A stretch of 64,000 bases of DNA from Salinispora oceanensis (GCF_000383575.1 NZ_KB911579.1:3746575-3810574), one strand, 5' to 3'; positions 25,817 through 34,972 are shown, counted from the first letter of the stretch. The notes: a model not told the origin generated them from the sequence alone. Numbers and translations are program-made.

Positions 25817-26571
25817 TAGTCCTCCAGTCGGTCACCAAGCGGTACGCGGACACCGCCGTCGTTGACGACGTGAGCATCGAGCTCGGGCATCCGGGGATCA
25901 CGTCCGTGATCGGTGCCAACGGTGCGGGTAAATCCACCTTGCTGTCGATGATCGGACGGCTACTGCTGGTCGACAGTGGCACCATCACCGTTGACGGCCT
26001 GGACGTGACCACCACCCGAGGCGCGCTGCTGGCCCGCCGGCTGGCTGTGTTGCGGCAGGACAACCACCTCACCGCCCGACTCACCGTACGGGACCTGGTC
26101 GCCTTCGGCCGCTTTCCGCACGGTCGGGGCCGGCTCGGCCCCAGTGATCGGGAAGCCATCGACCGCGCCATCGACTATCTCGATCTTGACCCCGTGGGTG
26201 GACGGTTCCTCGACGAACTCTCCGGCGGGCAACGGCAGCGAGCCTTCCTGGCGATGACGCTGGCGCAGGACACCGAATACCTCCTGCTCGACGAGCCACT
26301 CAACAGCCTCGACCTCCGGCACTGTGTGCAGACCATGCGACTGCTCCGACGGGCCGCTGACGAGCTCGGCAAACGCATCGTGCTGGTCCTGCACGACATC
26401 AACTTCGCCGCCGCGTACTCCGACCGGATCGTCGCGATGCGTGCCGGGCGCATCCACGTCGCCGGGAAGCCGACCGAGGTCATCACGACCGCGGTGTTAC
26501 GGCAGGTGTACGGACTCGACATCGCCGTTGACGAGTTCGGCGGACATCCCATGGCGATCTACCACCTGTGA
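25813..26571 (+). CDS. Iron-siderophore ABC ATPase (FatE/YclP-like)
   Basis: A 252-residue ABC ATPase. Walker A GANGAGKST (34-42), Q-loop LRQDNHL, signature LSGGQRQRA, Walker B YLLLDEP with D-loop NSLDL, and H-loop VLHDINFA. The GTG start overlaps the previous stop (GTGA). It completes the IdeR-controlled importer and energises both permeases. 105 bases separate it from the unrelated two-component system. Confidence 0.94.
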   Translation: MIVLQSVTKRYADTAVVDDVSIELGHPGITSVIGANGAGKSTLLSMIGRLLLVDSGTITVDGLDVTTTRGALLARRLAVLRQDNHLTARLTVRDLVAFGRFPHGRGRLGPSDREAIDRAIDYLDLDPVGGRFLDELSGGQRQRAFLAMTLAQDTEYLLLDEPLNSLDLRHCVQTMRLLRRAADELGKRIVLVLHDINFAAAYSDRIVAMRAGRIHVAGKPTEVITTAVLRQVYGLDIAVDEFGGHPMAIYHL

Positions 26572-26676
26572 CGTACCTCCGCATGTGTCCACCTCCCCGT
26601 CGTCGGCTCCACCACCCGATGCCCTCCTCTGAACACGGCGTTTCCGACGTGCGTGTCCCGATGGCACTCTTGACCC

Positions 26677-27336
26677 GTGCGACTGTTGGTGGTGGAGGAC
26701 GAGGCGCGGCTGGCGGCCGCACTGCACCGGGGGCTCCAGGCCGAAGGCTTCGTGGTGGACGTCGCGACGACCGGGCCGGCCGGGCTGGATGCGGCCCGGC
26801 ACGGCGACTACGACGCGATGGTCCTTGACGTGATGCTGCCTGGCCTCTCCGGCTACGAGGTGGTCCGCCGGCTGCGGGCCGAGCGGCGCTGGCTGCCGGT
26901 GCTCATGCTCTCCGCCAAGGACGGCGAGTACGACCAGGCCGACGGGCTGGACTGCGGGGCCGACGACTACCTCACCAAGCCCTTCTCGTACGTGGTGCTG
27001 CTGGCCCGGCTGCGCGCCCTGCTGCGCCGCGGCGCACCGGAGCGGCCGGCGGTGCTGGCCGTGGGGGACCTTCGGCTGGACCCGGCCCGCCGGCGGGTGA
27101 CCCGAGACGGCGTCGAGGTCGCCCTGACCGGCCGGGAGTACGCCCTGCTCGACTACCTGATGCGCCGACCCGGCACGGTGGTCTCCAAGATCGAAATCCT
27201 GGACCACGTCTGGGACGCCAACATTGAGACCGCCCCGAACGCGGTGGAGGTGTACGTGGGCTACCTGCGGCGCAAGCTCGGCCGAGACCGCCTGGAGACC
27301 GTCCGCGGGGCCGGCTACCGCCTCGTCACCGCATGA
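26677..27336 (+). CDS. OmpR/PhoB-family response regulator
   Basis: 219 residues. Receiver domain with acidic pocket VVEDE, phospho-acceptor Asp51 (VLDVMLPG) and Lys101 (LTKPF); winged-helix C-terminal domain with 'LTGREYALLDYLMRRPG' and 'VYVGYLRRKLGRDRLETVRGAGYRL'. GTG start. Its stop overlaps the kinase start (ATGA), so the two are one operon. The sequence resembles the CutR/TcrA-like actinobacterial group, but the signal is unknown. Confidence 0.94.
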   Translation: MRLLVVEDEARLAAALHRGLQAEGFVVDVATTGPAGLDAARHGDYDAMVLDVMLPGLSGYEVVRRLRAERRWLPVLMLSAKDGEYDQADGLDCGADDYLTKPFSYVVLLARLRALLRRGAPERPAVLAVGDLRLDPARRRVTRDGVEVALTGREYALLDYLMRRPGTVVSKIEILDHVWDANIETAPNAVEVYVGYLRRKLGRDRLETVRGAGYRLVTA

Positions 27337-28844
27337 CCGAACCCGCCGCCCCCGCCGAACGTCCCCGCCCCGGCACCCCACCCGGCACCGGCCCTCCACC
27401 CGGCACCGGCCCTCCACCCGGCACCGGCCCTCCACCCGGCACCGGCCCTCCACCCGGCACCGCGCGCCGGGGTCGCGGATGGCCCTGGAAACCCCTCGGT
27501 CTCCGCGGCCGGCTGATGGCGATCGGCCTACTCGGCGTGTCGGCGGGGCTCGCCGTCGGCGGCCTGGTGCTCCTGGCCGTGCTCAACTGGACTCTGCACC
27601 GCAACGTCGACACGGAGGCGCTGCGCACCGCCGACGCGATCGCACTGCTGACCGCCGAAAACGCCCTGCCCGACCCCCTACCCGTCGCCGGCAGTCAGGT
27701 GCGGGTACAGGTGATCGACGCCCAGGGACGGGTCCGCGCCGCCTCCATCGACGCCGATCGGCTGGTGCCGATGGTCCGGCCGGAGCAGGTCGACCGCACC
27801 GCCCGAGCCGGCATCACCGTGCCGGGGCAACGCATGGGGCTGACCGGACCGATGCGGGTGGTGGCCGTACCGGCCGGCACCGACGGCGACCCGCTCACCG
27901 TGCTGGTCGCCCGTTCGCTGGTGGACGTGCGGCAGAGTATCCACGTCGTCCAGACCATCCTGCTGGTCAGCTTCCCGCCGCTGGTGGGTCTGCTCGCCCT
28001 CGCGGCCTGGCGGGCCGTCGGCGTGACGCTCCGCCCGGTGGAGGCGCTGCGTCGGGGCGCCGAGGAGATCACCGGTCGGGACGGGCGCGGCCGGCTACCC
28101 GTACCGGCGTCGCAGGACGAGATCCACCGGCTCGCGGTGACCCTCAACGACATGCTGGATCGGCTGCGCGCCAGCCGCGACCGGGAGCGGGCCTTCGTCG
28201 CCGACGCCGCGCACGAACTGCGCAGCCCGCTGACCAACCTGCGGACCGAACTCGAGGTCGCGCAGCGGCTGGGGGAGCGGACCGACTGGCCCGCCGTCTC
28301 GGTGGACCTGCTGGCCGACACCGAACGGCTCGGCCGGCTCGTCGACGACCTGCTGCTGCTCGCCCGCCTCGACGAGGCCCCGCCCGCCCGCGGCGCCGGG
28401 CCGGTCGACCTGGGTGCCCTCCTGGCCGAGGTAGCCGCTCGCTACCCGGCCGAGAGTGTGCACCTGGCACCGTCGGCGTCGCCGCTCTGGGCGGTCGGCG
28501 ACCTGGAGGAACTGCGCCGGGTGTTGGTCAACCTGGTCGACAACGCGGTACGGCACGCCCGCAGTCGGGTGCTGCTTGGTGCGGAGCCGGACGGGCCCGC
28601 GTACCACCGGGTGATGGTGACCGACGACGGGCCCGGCATCCCGGTGGCGGACCGGGAGCGGGTCTTCGGCCGGTTCACCCGGCTGGATGTCGCGCGCGAC
28701 CGGGATGCCGGCGGCGCCGGCCTGGGGCTCGCCATCGTGCGCGAACTGGTGCGGCGGGCCGGCGGTCGGGTCGACCTCGGCGACGCCGAACCGCCGCCGG
28801 GCCTGCGCGTCCGGGTGACGCTGCCCGCGCTGCCCACCGAGTAG
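27333..28844 (+). CDS. Sensor histidine kinase partner
   Basis: 503 residues. The N-terminal 45 residues contain a PPPGTG repeat encoded by tandem 18-bp units. Then come a first membrane helix, a short extracytoplasmic domain, a second helix (ILLVSFPPLVGLLALAAW), HAMP, the H-box 'FVADAAHELRSPLTNL', N-box 'LVNLVDNAVRHA', and G-boxes DDGPGIP and GAGLGLAIV. It overlaps the response regulator by four bases. The cytoplasmic Pro/Gly repeat before the first helix is unusual for this family and probably length-variable among strains. Confidence 0.94.
   Translation: MTEPAAPAERPRPGTPPGTGPPPGTGPPPGTGPPPGTGPPPGTARRGRGWPWKPLGLRGRLMAIGLLGVSAGLAVGGLVLLAVLNWTLHRNVDTEALRTADAIALLTAENALPDPLPVAGSQVRVQVIDAQGRVRAASIDADRLVPMVRPEQVDRTARAGITVPGQRMGLTGPMRVVAVPAGTDGDPLTVLVARSLVDVRQSIHVVQTILLVSFPPLVGLLALAAWRAVGVTLRPVEALRRGAEEITGRDGRGRLPVPASQDEIHRLAVTLNDMLDRLRASRDRERAFVADAAHELRSPLTNLRTELEVAQRLGERTDWPAVSVDLLADTERLGRLVDDLLLLARLDEAPPARGAGPVDLGALLAEVAARYPAESVHLAPSASPLWAVGDLEELRRVLVNLVDNAVRHARSRVLLGAEPDGPAYHRVMVTDDGPGIPVADRERVFGRFTRLDVARDRDAGGAGLGLAIVRELVRRAGGRVDLGDAEPPPGLRVRVTLPALPTE
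27379..27462 (+). repeat. 18-bp tandem repeat inside the kinase gene
   Basis: Four perfect copies of CACCCGGCACCGGCCCTC plus a partial fifth, in frame, encoding (PGTGPP)n near the kinase N-terminus. Perfect identity implies recent expansion by slippage. Confidence 0.95.
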
Positions 28845-28875
28845 CGGACGCGTCCACCGAGTAGCGGACGTGGCG

Positions 28876-30591
28876 TCAACCGCGATTGGTGCAGACCTCC
28901 GCGGACCGGGCGATCGTCTCCGTTGACCACACCACCGCCACGGCGAAGCAGTAGTCGTCGCCACCGTTGAGCCCGTAGACGACGAATTCGGTACTGCCGG
29001 CGGGCAGGTTGGCGAAGACGGTCTGCGACTCGCCGGGCTTGCCTCCCGAGACCACCACCGGGCCCGCGCCTCCCTCCGGGTAGGTCCAGCGCAGGGCGAT
29101 GTTGTCCCGGTTGTCGGTTAGGGTCACCGCACCGGGCGGAGCGCCCGAAGCGTCCGCCGGTGTGGCCGGAGCCTCGGTCGCCGGGTCCGTCGCCGACGGC
29201 GGTGTCGACCCGTTGAACCGGTAGACCCCGGCGATCACCGCGGCCGTCCCCAGCAGCACCACCAGCGCACCCACCACGAGCGGCAGCCGGGGCCGGGGTG
29301 GCGGCGTGGCGCGCGGCACCGGCACCGGCAACCGCCGCGACGGCTGCTCCGTCGCCGCATCGGGCATTCCGTGCGGTCCGACCCGGCGGACCCCGTCGGC
29401 CTCCTCCAGGTGGGTCAGGGGCAACACCGCTGGGGGTACGGCGGCACCCCACTGCTCGGTCGACGACTCGGGCCACCACGGGTCGTACTCGCCCCCGCGG
29501 GCCGGTAAATCCGGTGGGAAGGGCTCGGGCGGCTCGTGGAACCCGGAACCGTCCAGCGGTAGCCGGGGCGTCGGGACCGCCGGCGGCGGCGAGTACCCCG
29601 CCGCGGGATGCTCCTCGGCCACCGGCCGGTCCGGCTCCGGCGGAAGATACAGGTCGGTCGGTCGATACCCGGGCTGCGATGGATGCTGCGGCCCGTCCCC
29701 ATCCTGCGGTGCGTCGTCGGGGAGGGGCCAGTCGTCGGGGCGCGTTCCGCCGCCGGGGGATTCCCGATCGTCGGGGAGAGACCGGTCGTCGGGGAGTGAC
29801 CCGCCCCCAGGCAGCGGTCGGTCCTCGGGGAGTGGCCCGTCTCCCGGCGGGGGCGTCCGAGCGGACGGCACGAAGAGAGGCTCCCGCCCGTGGGGTGCGC
29901 AGCGGTGCTCCGGATCGGCGCTCGCCCGCCCCAACGCGGCCACCTGCCCCGCCAGCGGATCCTCCGTGGCCAGGTGCTGGCCGCACAATCCCTCGGCCAG
30001 CGCCAGGCTCTCCCGCGCCGAATCGACCAACCCGCAGTCGCGTTGCATCGCGCCGAGCCGGGCGAGCATCTTGATACCGCTGGGATGCCCGTCGCCGTAC
30101 ACCTCGCGGTGCAGCTCCCACGCGTCGGCGAGCCGGTCGCGGGCCAGCTGGCACTGGCCGCGGGCGTACTCCAGCGTGGCCAGGTCGGCGTGCGCGGCGA
30201 GAACGCGAATCGACTCCGGACCGTCCAAGGCCGTCAGCTCGATAATCACCTCCTGGTAGATCCGGGCCGCGCGGGACCAACTACCGACCCGGTGCAGCAC
30301 CGCGGCCAGGGTGGCGGCAGCCGCGACGGTCCGTTCGTCCGAACGGCCGTGCAGGTGATTGCTGGCCGCGTACGCGTAGGCGGCCCAGCCCCGCGCGGCC
30401 TGCGGATCGCCGAGCCCCACCAGCACCCGCGCCTGCAGGCTCGCCAGCTCGGCTAACTCGGCGCTGGCGTTGGTCGGCCGTGGATCGGCGTCGGCCAGCG
30501 CGTCGGAGAGGAGCCGCCGGGCGCCGGCGAGATCGCCGGTAGCCACCAGCTGATGCGCGTGGTCAGTCAGTTCCCCGAAGCCAGAAGGCAC
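28876..30591 (-). CDS. TPR/proline-rich membrane protein with C-terminal Fn3-like domain
   Basis: 571 residues. The N-terminal 200 form TPR-like helical pairs (LVATGDLAGARRLLSDAL, QARVLVGLGDPQAARGWA and others), followed by about 200 residues of Pro/Asp/Gly-rich sequence with LPDDR/LPGGG repeats. A single membrane helix (LPLVVGALVVLLGTAAVIAGVY) leads to an extracellular domain with Fn3-like strands (VTLTDNRDNIALRWTYPEG... YGLNGGDDYCFAVAVVWST). It resembles kinase-associated or hypothetical 'tetratricopeptide' proteins of Micromonospora. GTG 30591 is assigned. The divergent neighbour's earliest ATG is only five bases away, so the real start of one of them must be internal. Confidence 0.75.
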   Translation of the reverse strand: MPSGFGELTDHAHQLVATGDLAGARRLLSDALADADPRPTNASAELAELASLQARVLVGLGDPQAARGWAAYAYAASNHLHGRSDERTVAAAATLAAVLHRVGSWSRAARIYQEVIIELTALDGPESIRVLAAHADLATLEYARGQCQLARDRLADAWELHREVYGDGHPSGIKMLARLGAMQRDCGLVDSARESLALAEGLCGQHLATEDPLAGQVAALGRASADPEHRCAPHGREPLFVPSARTPPPGDGPLPEDRPLPGGGSLPDDRSLPDDRESPGGGTRPDDWPLPDDAPQDGDGPQHPSQPGYRPTDLYLPPEPDRPVAEEHPAAGYSPPPAVPTPRLPLDGSGFHEPPEPFPPDLPARGGEYDPWWPESSTEQWGAAVPPAVLPLTHLEEADGVRRVGPHGMPDAATEQPSRRLPVPVPRATPPPRPRLPLVVGALVVLLGTAAVIAGVYRFNGSTPPSATDPATEAPATPADASGAPPGAVTLTDNRDNIALRWTYPEGGAGPVVVSGGKPGESQTVFANLPAGSTEFVVYGLNGGDDYCFAVAVVWSTETIARSAEVCTNRG

Positions 30592-30710
30592 GCCCCATGG
30601 TGCTCAACCAGCGACGGTATGTACAAGCCCCGCGCCGGTTGGGTTTCCCCGCGCTGCTTTTGGACCCCGCCGCCCCGGGCCCATCCCCGTACGGTAGAAC
30701 CGATGACGTG

Positions 30711-31625
30711 ATGGACGGGGTGGTACGGGAACTGCTCGGCCGGCAGCTCGAAGCGTGGTTGTCCCGGGCGGTCGCGCAGGGGCGGCCCAGCGTCGTGGCG
30801 CTCGCCTACGGGCCGGGGGCCCTGCTCGCGGCCACCGACTCCGCCGAAATGGTCCTCGGTGTGCTCGCCGAGCATGCTGGCCAGCTTCGCGGGCGGCAGC
30901 TCACCGTGCTGGTGCTCGCCGACGGAAGTGAGGAACTCCCCGCCCGGCTGGGCGCGATCGAGGCGACCCTGCCGGCCGAGATAGCCGTACACCTGGTGCC
31001 CGGCGGGCCCGCCCGGCTGCCGGTGGCGGTGAAGGCGGCCGGCGCCACGGGGGCGCCGCTGCTGTCGTACCTGGACGGGGCCGGCGCTCACGACCCCGGT
31101 GTGCTGGCCGCCAGCGCCGCCGGCCGCCCCGCCGAGCTCCTGCTGGTCACCGAGGCGAACCCCGCGGCTGCTGCCTCCGCCGGGTCGGTGCGGGCCGGGC
31201 TCACCGGTGCCGGTTTCCCGCTCACCACCCAGGTCGATCTGGTCGCGGTGGACGGGTCAGCTGCGCGGCGGCTCGCCTTCGGCACCGGCCACGACCGGAG
31301 CCTGGAGGCGTTCAAGGAAAACCTCTGGGCAGTGGATGACGACGCCGCGGTTCGCTACCGGGACCCCGCCGACCCGAGCGGGCAGCTGCTCGACATCGCA
31401 CCCGACCCCGAGTCGCTGGGCCAGGAACTCCTCGCCGAGCTGGCCCGCTCCGGCCCCCGTACCGTCACCGAACTGCGCCGACACGCGCTGACCGCGACCG
31501 CGTACCGGTCAGTCGACGTGCAGCGGGCGCTCACCGGGCTGCTGCGCCGCGGCGCCGCCGTGCGCGACCCCGAGCACGGTCGACTCGGCGGTGACGTGAT
31601 CATCGCTGTGCCCCGGCATCCGTAG
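30711..31625 (+). CDS. Hypothetical protein with C-terminal winged-helix-like region
   Basis: 304 residues from ATG 30711. A GTG at 30708, and an upstream ATG at 30597 that would almost touch the divergent gene, are alternatives. The first part alternates strands and helices (LTVLVLADGSEELPARLGAIEA, IAVHLVPGGPARLP). 'GHDRSLEAFKENLWAVDDDAAVRYRDP' and the C-terminal 'ELLAELARSGPRTVTELRRHALTATAYRSVDVQRALTGLLRRGAAV' look like the Rossmann-like plus GMT-type winged-helix layout of three-Cys-motif-partner proteins. That assignment is tentative. The 3' end overlaps the convergent AraC gene by 117 bases. Confidence 0.6.
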   Translation: MDGVVRELLGRQLEAWLSRAVAQGRPSVVALAYGPGALLAATDSAEMVLGVLAEHAGQLRGRQLTVLVLADGSEELPARLGAIEATLPAEIAVHLVPGGPARLPVAVKAAGATGAPLLSYLDGAGAHDPGVLAASAAGRPAELLLVTEANPAAAASAGSVRAGLTGAGFPLTTQVDLVAVDGSAARRLAFGTGHDRSLEAFKENLWAVDDDAAVRYRDPADPSGQLLDIAPDPESLGQELLAELARSGPRTVTELRRHALTATAYRSVDVQRALTGLLRRGAAVRDPEHGRLGGDVIIAVPRHP

Positions 31626-32525
31626 CTGAGCGCCGCCAGCATCGGCGGGCGGGCGCGGGCGTACCAGGGGCGGTCCGGCCGGCGGGAAGGAGCCGGCGGC
31701 ATGCCCCCGATCGGCGCGGAACGCACCCGGGCTGATCCCGACCTCTCGGCTGAAGAACCGGCCGAAGTTGGTCGGCTCGGTGAAGCCGAGCCGCTGGCCG
31801 ATTCGCGCCACCGGCTCGTCGGTCGCCGCGAGGAGGCGGCGGGCCTGCAGCGCCACCCGATCGTCCACCACCTGTTTGGCGCTGCGCCCGGTGACCGCCA
31901 GGCAGGCGCGGGTCAGGGTACGAACCGAGCAACCCACCCGGTCGGCGTAGTCCTCCACCCGGCGGCTGCGTTGGTAGCCCTGCTCCAACTCGCGGCAAAA
32001 CACTCGAAAGGTGCCGGTCTCGGTGCGCGACGCAGACCGTGACGTGGGCTGCGGCCACCGACTGGAACCCGGCAGCAGGGCCAGCCGAAGCAGCAGCACC
32101 GCCAACTGGTGGCGGAGCAGGGGGGTGGGCTCCCCGCGATGCCGCTCGCAGTCCACCGCGAGCTGATGGACCCCGGCCCTGATGGCAGCCCCGTCCGCAC
32201 CGGTCAGCTCAAGCCAGGCCGGAGCCGCCTCGGGGTCAAGGTCGAAGCCTTGCAGCGCCGCCGAGGCCCAGTGCACCACGATCGCATCCAGGCTGGCTGG
32301 CCCACACCGAAGCACCTGGCCGGCTCGGACCCGCAGCAGTGTGCCCGGGTGGCAGGGCCGGGGGTGGAAGTCCACCTCAGCGCTGCCATGCCCCGTGGTG
32401 ACCAGTATGAGTAGCTCCTCCGTCAGGAGGATCGGACGCCGCCACGCCAGGTCGGCCACCAGGTCACTGAAGCCGTGCGCCACGCTGACGGCGGCGTCCG
32501 GGGAGCGATGAACAGCGGAGGACAT
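31509..32525 (-). CDS. AraC-family transcriptional regulator
   Basis: 338 residues. An N-terminal AraC-type cupin (HPRPCHPGTLLRVRAGQVLRCGP) precedes a C-terminal double helix-turn-helix: 'VEDYADRVGCSVRTLTRACLAVTG' and 'VARIGQRLGFTEPTNFGRFFSREVGISPGAFR'. The last 60 residues after the DNA-binding domain are Pro/His-rich and antisense to the end of the convergent gene; they may come from a lost stop codon. ATG 32525, or the GTG immediately before it, starts the gene. It is divergent from an SDR dehydrogenase, a likely target. Confidence 0.85.
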   Translation of the reverse strand: MSSAVHRSPDAAVSVAHGFSDLVADLAWRRPILLTEELLILVTTGHGSAEVDFHPRPCHPGTLLRVRAGQVLRCGPASLDAIVVHWASAALQGFDLDPEAAPAWLELTGADGAAIRAGVHQLAVDCERHRGEPTPLLRHQLAVLLLRLALLPGSSRWPQPTSRSASRTETGTFRVFCRELEQGYQRSRRVEDYADRVGCSVRTLTRACLAVTGRSAKQVVDDRVALQARRLLAATDEPVARIGQRLGFTEPTNFGRFFSREVGISPGAFRADRGHAAGSFPPAGPPLVRPRPPADAGGAQLRMPGHSDDHVTAESTVLGVAHGGAAAQQPGERPLHVD

Positions 32526-32742
32526 CACCTGCGACGGTAGCCCTGTACGCCGATTCCCGCATCACCGTCATCGCCGCGCGGCCACCGGGGCTGGGCGGCG
32601 GGCCAGCAATGGCGGACTCCCGGTTGGGGAGCCGCCCTCGACTCCGCCGCCTCGACTCCGCCGTGTCGATCGGCGGGGTTGTGGGGGCTGAGCGGGGCGA
32701 TTACGTTACCGAGCGGTAGGGGCGGATGGCGAAGGGACGGGC

Positions 32743-33519
32743 ATGACAGATCTTTTCTCGGTAACCGGTAAGACCGTCCTGGTCACCGGCGGCTCGCGCG
32801 GGATCGGCCGGATGATCGCCGAAGGTTTCGTCCGGGCCGGCGCCAAAGTGATCATCTCTGCCCGGAAGGCGGACGTCTGCACGGCGGTCGCCGCCGAACT
32901 GTCGGCGCTGGGCGAGTGCACGGCGGTCCCGGTCGACCTCAGCAGCGCCGCCGGCGCCGAGGCGCTCGCCGCCACGGTGCGAGAGCGGCACGACCGACTC
33001 GACGTACTGGTCAACAATGCGGGCGCCACCTGGGGTGCACCACTGGAGGCCTATCCGGAGAGCGCCTTCGACAAGCTCTGGGCGGTCAACGTCAAGGCCG
33101 TCTTCCGGCTCACCACCGCGCTGCTGCCCGCGCTGCGTGCGGCGGGCACCGCGGACGATCCCGCCCGGGTCGTCAACATCGGCTCGGTGGACGGGATCCG
33201 GGTCCCGTCAATGGAGGTGTACGCGTACTCCGCCACGAAGTCCGCCGTGCACATGCTGACCCGCAGCCTCGCCCACCAACTCGCCGCCGAACACATCACC
33301 GTCAACGCGATCGCCCCGGGCCCGTTCGAGAGCAAAATGATGGCGTTTGCCCTGGACGACCCCGCCTCCCGGGCTGCTGTCGAGAAGCAGGTGCCGCTGG
33401 GCCGCATCGGCCGGCCGGAGGACATGGCGGGTACCGCGATCTACCTGTCCTCGCGGGCCGGCGCCTACCTGACCGGCGCGGTCATCCCGGTTGACGGTGG
33501 TATCACCACCCACGGCTGA
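32743..33519 (+). CDS. Short-chain dehydrogenase/reductase (FabG/RhlG-like)
   Basis: A 258-residue classical SDR. NADP-binding TGGSRGIG near the N-terminus, NNAG, the catalytic Ser...Tyr-x3-Lys (IGSVDG...YAYSATKSA), and the C-terminal SS/LTGAVIPVDGG. ATG 32743 follows GAAGGGA. The substrate is unknown. The divergent AraC regulator about 215 bases away is a plausible controller; the gap contains a small repeat of ACTCCGCCG. Confidence 0.9.
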   Translation: MTDLFSVTGKTVLVTGGSRGIGRMIAEGFVRAGAKVIISARKADVCTAVAAELSALGECTAVPVDLSSAAGAEALAATVRERHDRLDVLVNNAGATWGAPLEAYPESAFDKLWAVNVKAVFRLTTALLPALRAAGTADDPARVVNIGSVDGIRVPSMEVYAYSATKSAVHMLTRSLAHQLAAEHITVNAIAPGPFESKMMAFALDDPASRAAVEKQVPLGRIGRPEDMAGTAIYLSSRAGAYLTGAVIPVDGGITTHG

Positions 33520-33637
33520 ACCCGGCTCAGTCGTGGGTCGGCGACTCGCGTACCGACCGGGGTGGCCGGGGTCGCGCGGACTCGGCAGCTCCGCGCGGCC
33601 CCGGCTAGCCGGTCACCAGATTCCGGTCCTTTCGATC

Positions 33638-34069
33638 TCAGCGTCCGGCCAGCAGCCGGTTCACCGCCGTGTCGACGTCCAGGTGCTCGGCCTCGCGGCC
33701 GCGTGCGACGACGACGTAGGTCCGCCGCAGGAAGCGCACCAAGACGCTCCGCGGCACCTCAAACAGGGCGTTACCGTCCGGGGACGACAACGCCAGGGCG
33801 ACGAAGTCCCCGCGCGGGGTGGCCCAGGGCCAGACCCGCACATCGCCGATGCCGGCCGGCTCATCAAGGCCGGTCACCAGCAGTTCCCGTGCGAACGACC
33901 AGCTGACCGCCTCGCCACCAGCCGATTCGGCATGGAACAGGACGTGGACCGCATACGGATCAGCAGGGTCGTAGCGCAGACTGGCGCGCACCGGCAAGGC
34001 CGTGGCGTCAGGTGCTACGAGCCTTAGCGACGTCTCGACCTCTACGGTCGTCGGTCGGATGACACTCAT
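33638..34069 (-). CDS. ssgB: SsgB-like sporulation/cell-division protein
   Basis: 143 residues with the SsgA-like protein fold: 'VEVETSLRLVAPDATALPVRASLRYDPADPYAVHVLFHAES', 'VSWSFARELLVTGLDEPAGIGDVRVWP' and 'VLVRFLRRTYVVVARGREAEHLDVD'. SsgB recruits FtsZ to septum sites before sporulation and is the most conserved member of its family in sporulating actinomycetes. The length and absence of extensions favour SsgB over other paralogues. ATG 34069. A 360-base upstream region carries its promoter. Confidence 0.9.
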   Translation of the reverse strand: MSVIRPTTVEVETSLRLVAPDATALPVRASLRYDPADPYAVHVLFHAESAGGEAVSWSFARELLVTGLDEPAGIGDVRVWPWATPRGDFVALALSSPDGNALFEVPRSVLVRFLRRTYVVVARGREAEHLDVDTAVNRLLAGR

Positions 34070-34431
34070 GGACGTTCTCCCCCCGGCACCGCTGCGGAAC
34101 GCGCGTGTCCCGCTTTTCCCATACTCAGGTGCTGCCCCTAGCTACGCTCCGCCATACGCTGACTTCACCCAGTGGTGGGAAGGTCTTCGGAGTGTCCTCC
34201 AGAATGTGAAAGTTCCTGTAGGATTTCCGGTTCCACCCGTCCGCGGTGCCGCTTGGCATCAGGTGCTTCAGTCGTCGACTTACTCCGGTAACGTCCAGTC
34301 CACGGTCGCAGTGACGGGCGCGCGCCACACTGGGGGAAGGAAATGTGACAGGGTGATCCTCAGTGGATCGTGTCACGTCGTCGGGTCGACCGATCATCGC
34401 GACCCAGACGGCTGAACGGCGGGGGTGCGGG
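34070..34431. other. Intergenic region upstream of ssgB
   Basis: 362 bases between divergent ssgB and the PGPGW membrane gene, AT-richer than its surroundings in places (34120-34260). No convincing gene. It presumably holds the ssgB promoter; a -10-like CATACT occurs near 34121 but cannot be assigned. Confidence 0.4.
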
Positions 34432-34923
34432 GTGTCGAACGAGCAGCGGAGTAAACCGGGCCGATCCGAGTCGGATCTCGGTGCGCCGGCAGCAGGAGTG
34501 GCGCTGGTCGAAACCCGGGGAGGATGGTCGCGGTGGCGCCAGCGCGCCTCAACCACCCTCGCACTGATTCGGGCCAACCCCACCGGCCGACTCGCCCTGA
34601 AGGTCTTCGTCGCGATCACTGGCGCCATCGTCGTGACCGTCGGAATCGCGCTGATCCCGCTGCCGGGCCCCGGCTGGTTGCTGGTGATCGCCGGCCTCGG
34701 GATCTGGGCGGTGGAGTTTCACTGGGCGCGACGGCTGCTCACCTTCACCCGCCGGCACGTCTACGGCTGGACCAGTTGGGTTACGCGACAGTCACTCTCG
34801 GTGCGGTTCGTGATCGGCTCGGTCGGTCTCGTCTTCGTGTCGACCGTCGTGTGGCTGTCGCTCAAATACAGCGTCGGCATCGACGTCGTGGCCTGGGTGC
34901 TGGATCGCCTCAAGGGGAGCTGA
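34432..34923 (+). CDS. PGPGW-type (TIGR02611) membrane protein
   Basis: 163 residues from GTG 34432. The basic N-terminus is followed by a hydrophobic helix pair containing 'IALIPLPGPGWLLVIAGLGIWAVEF', the signature of the TIGR02611/PGPGW family, and a third helix near the C-terminus (VIGSVGLVFVSTVVWLS). The function of the family is unknown; it is widespread in actinobacteria. It lies 50 bases before tRNA-Val. Confidence 0.85.
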   Translation: MSNEQRSKPGRSESDLGAPAAGVALVETRGGWSRWRQRASTTLALIRANPTGRLALKVFVAITGAIVVTVGIALIPLPGPGWLLVIAGLGIWAVEFHWARRLLTFTRRHVYGWTSWVTRQSLSVRFVIGSVGLVFVSTVVWLSLKYSVGIDVVAWVLDRLKGS

Positions 34924-34972
34924 GCCGGTTTGGGGTCGGCATCGGCGATCAGGTAGAGTCATCCGAGCCAAC

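Noticed and set aside
28442..30280. 612-residue minus-strand frame overlapping the kinase end and TPR gene
   Set aside because: It is the alternative frame of the TPR/Fn3 gene; extremely Gly/Arg-rich with no conserved motif.
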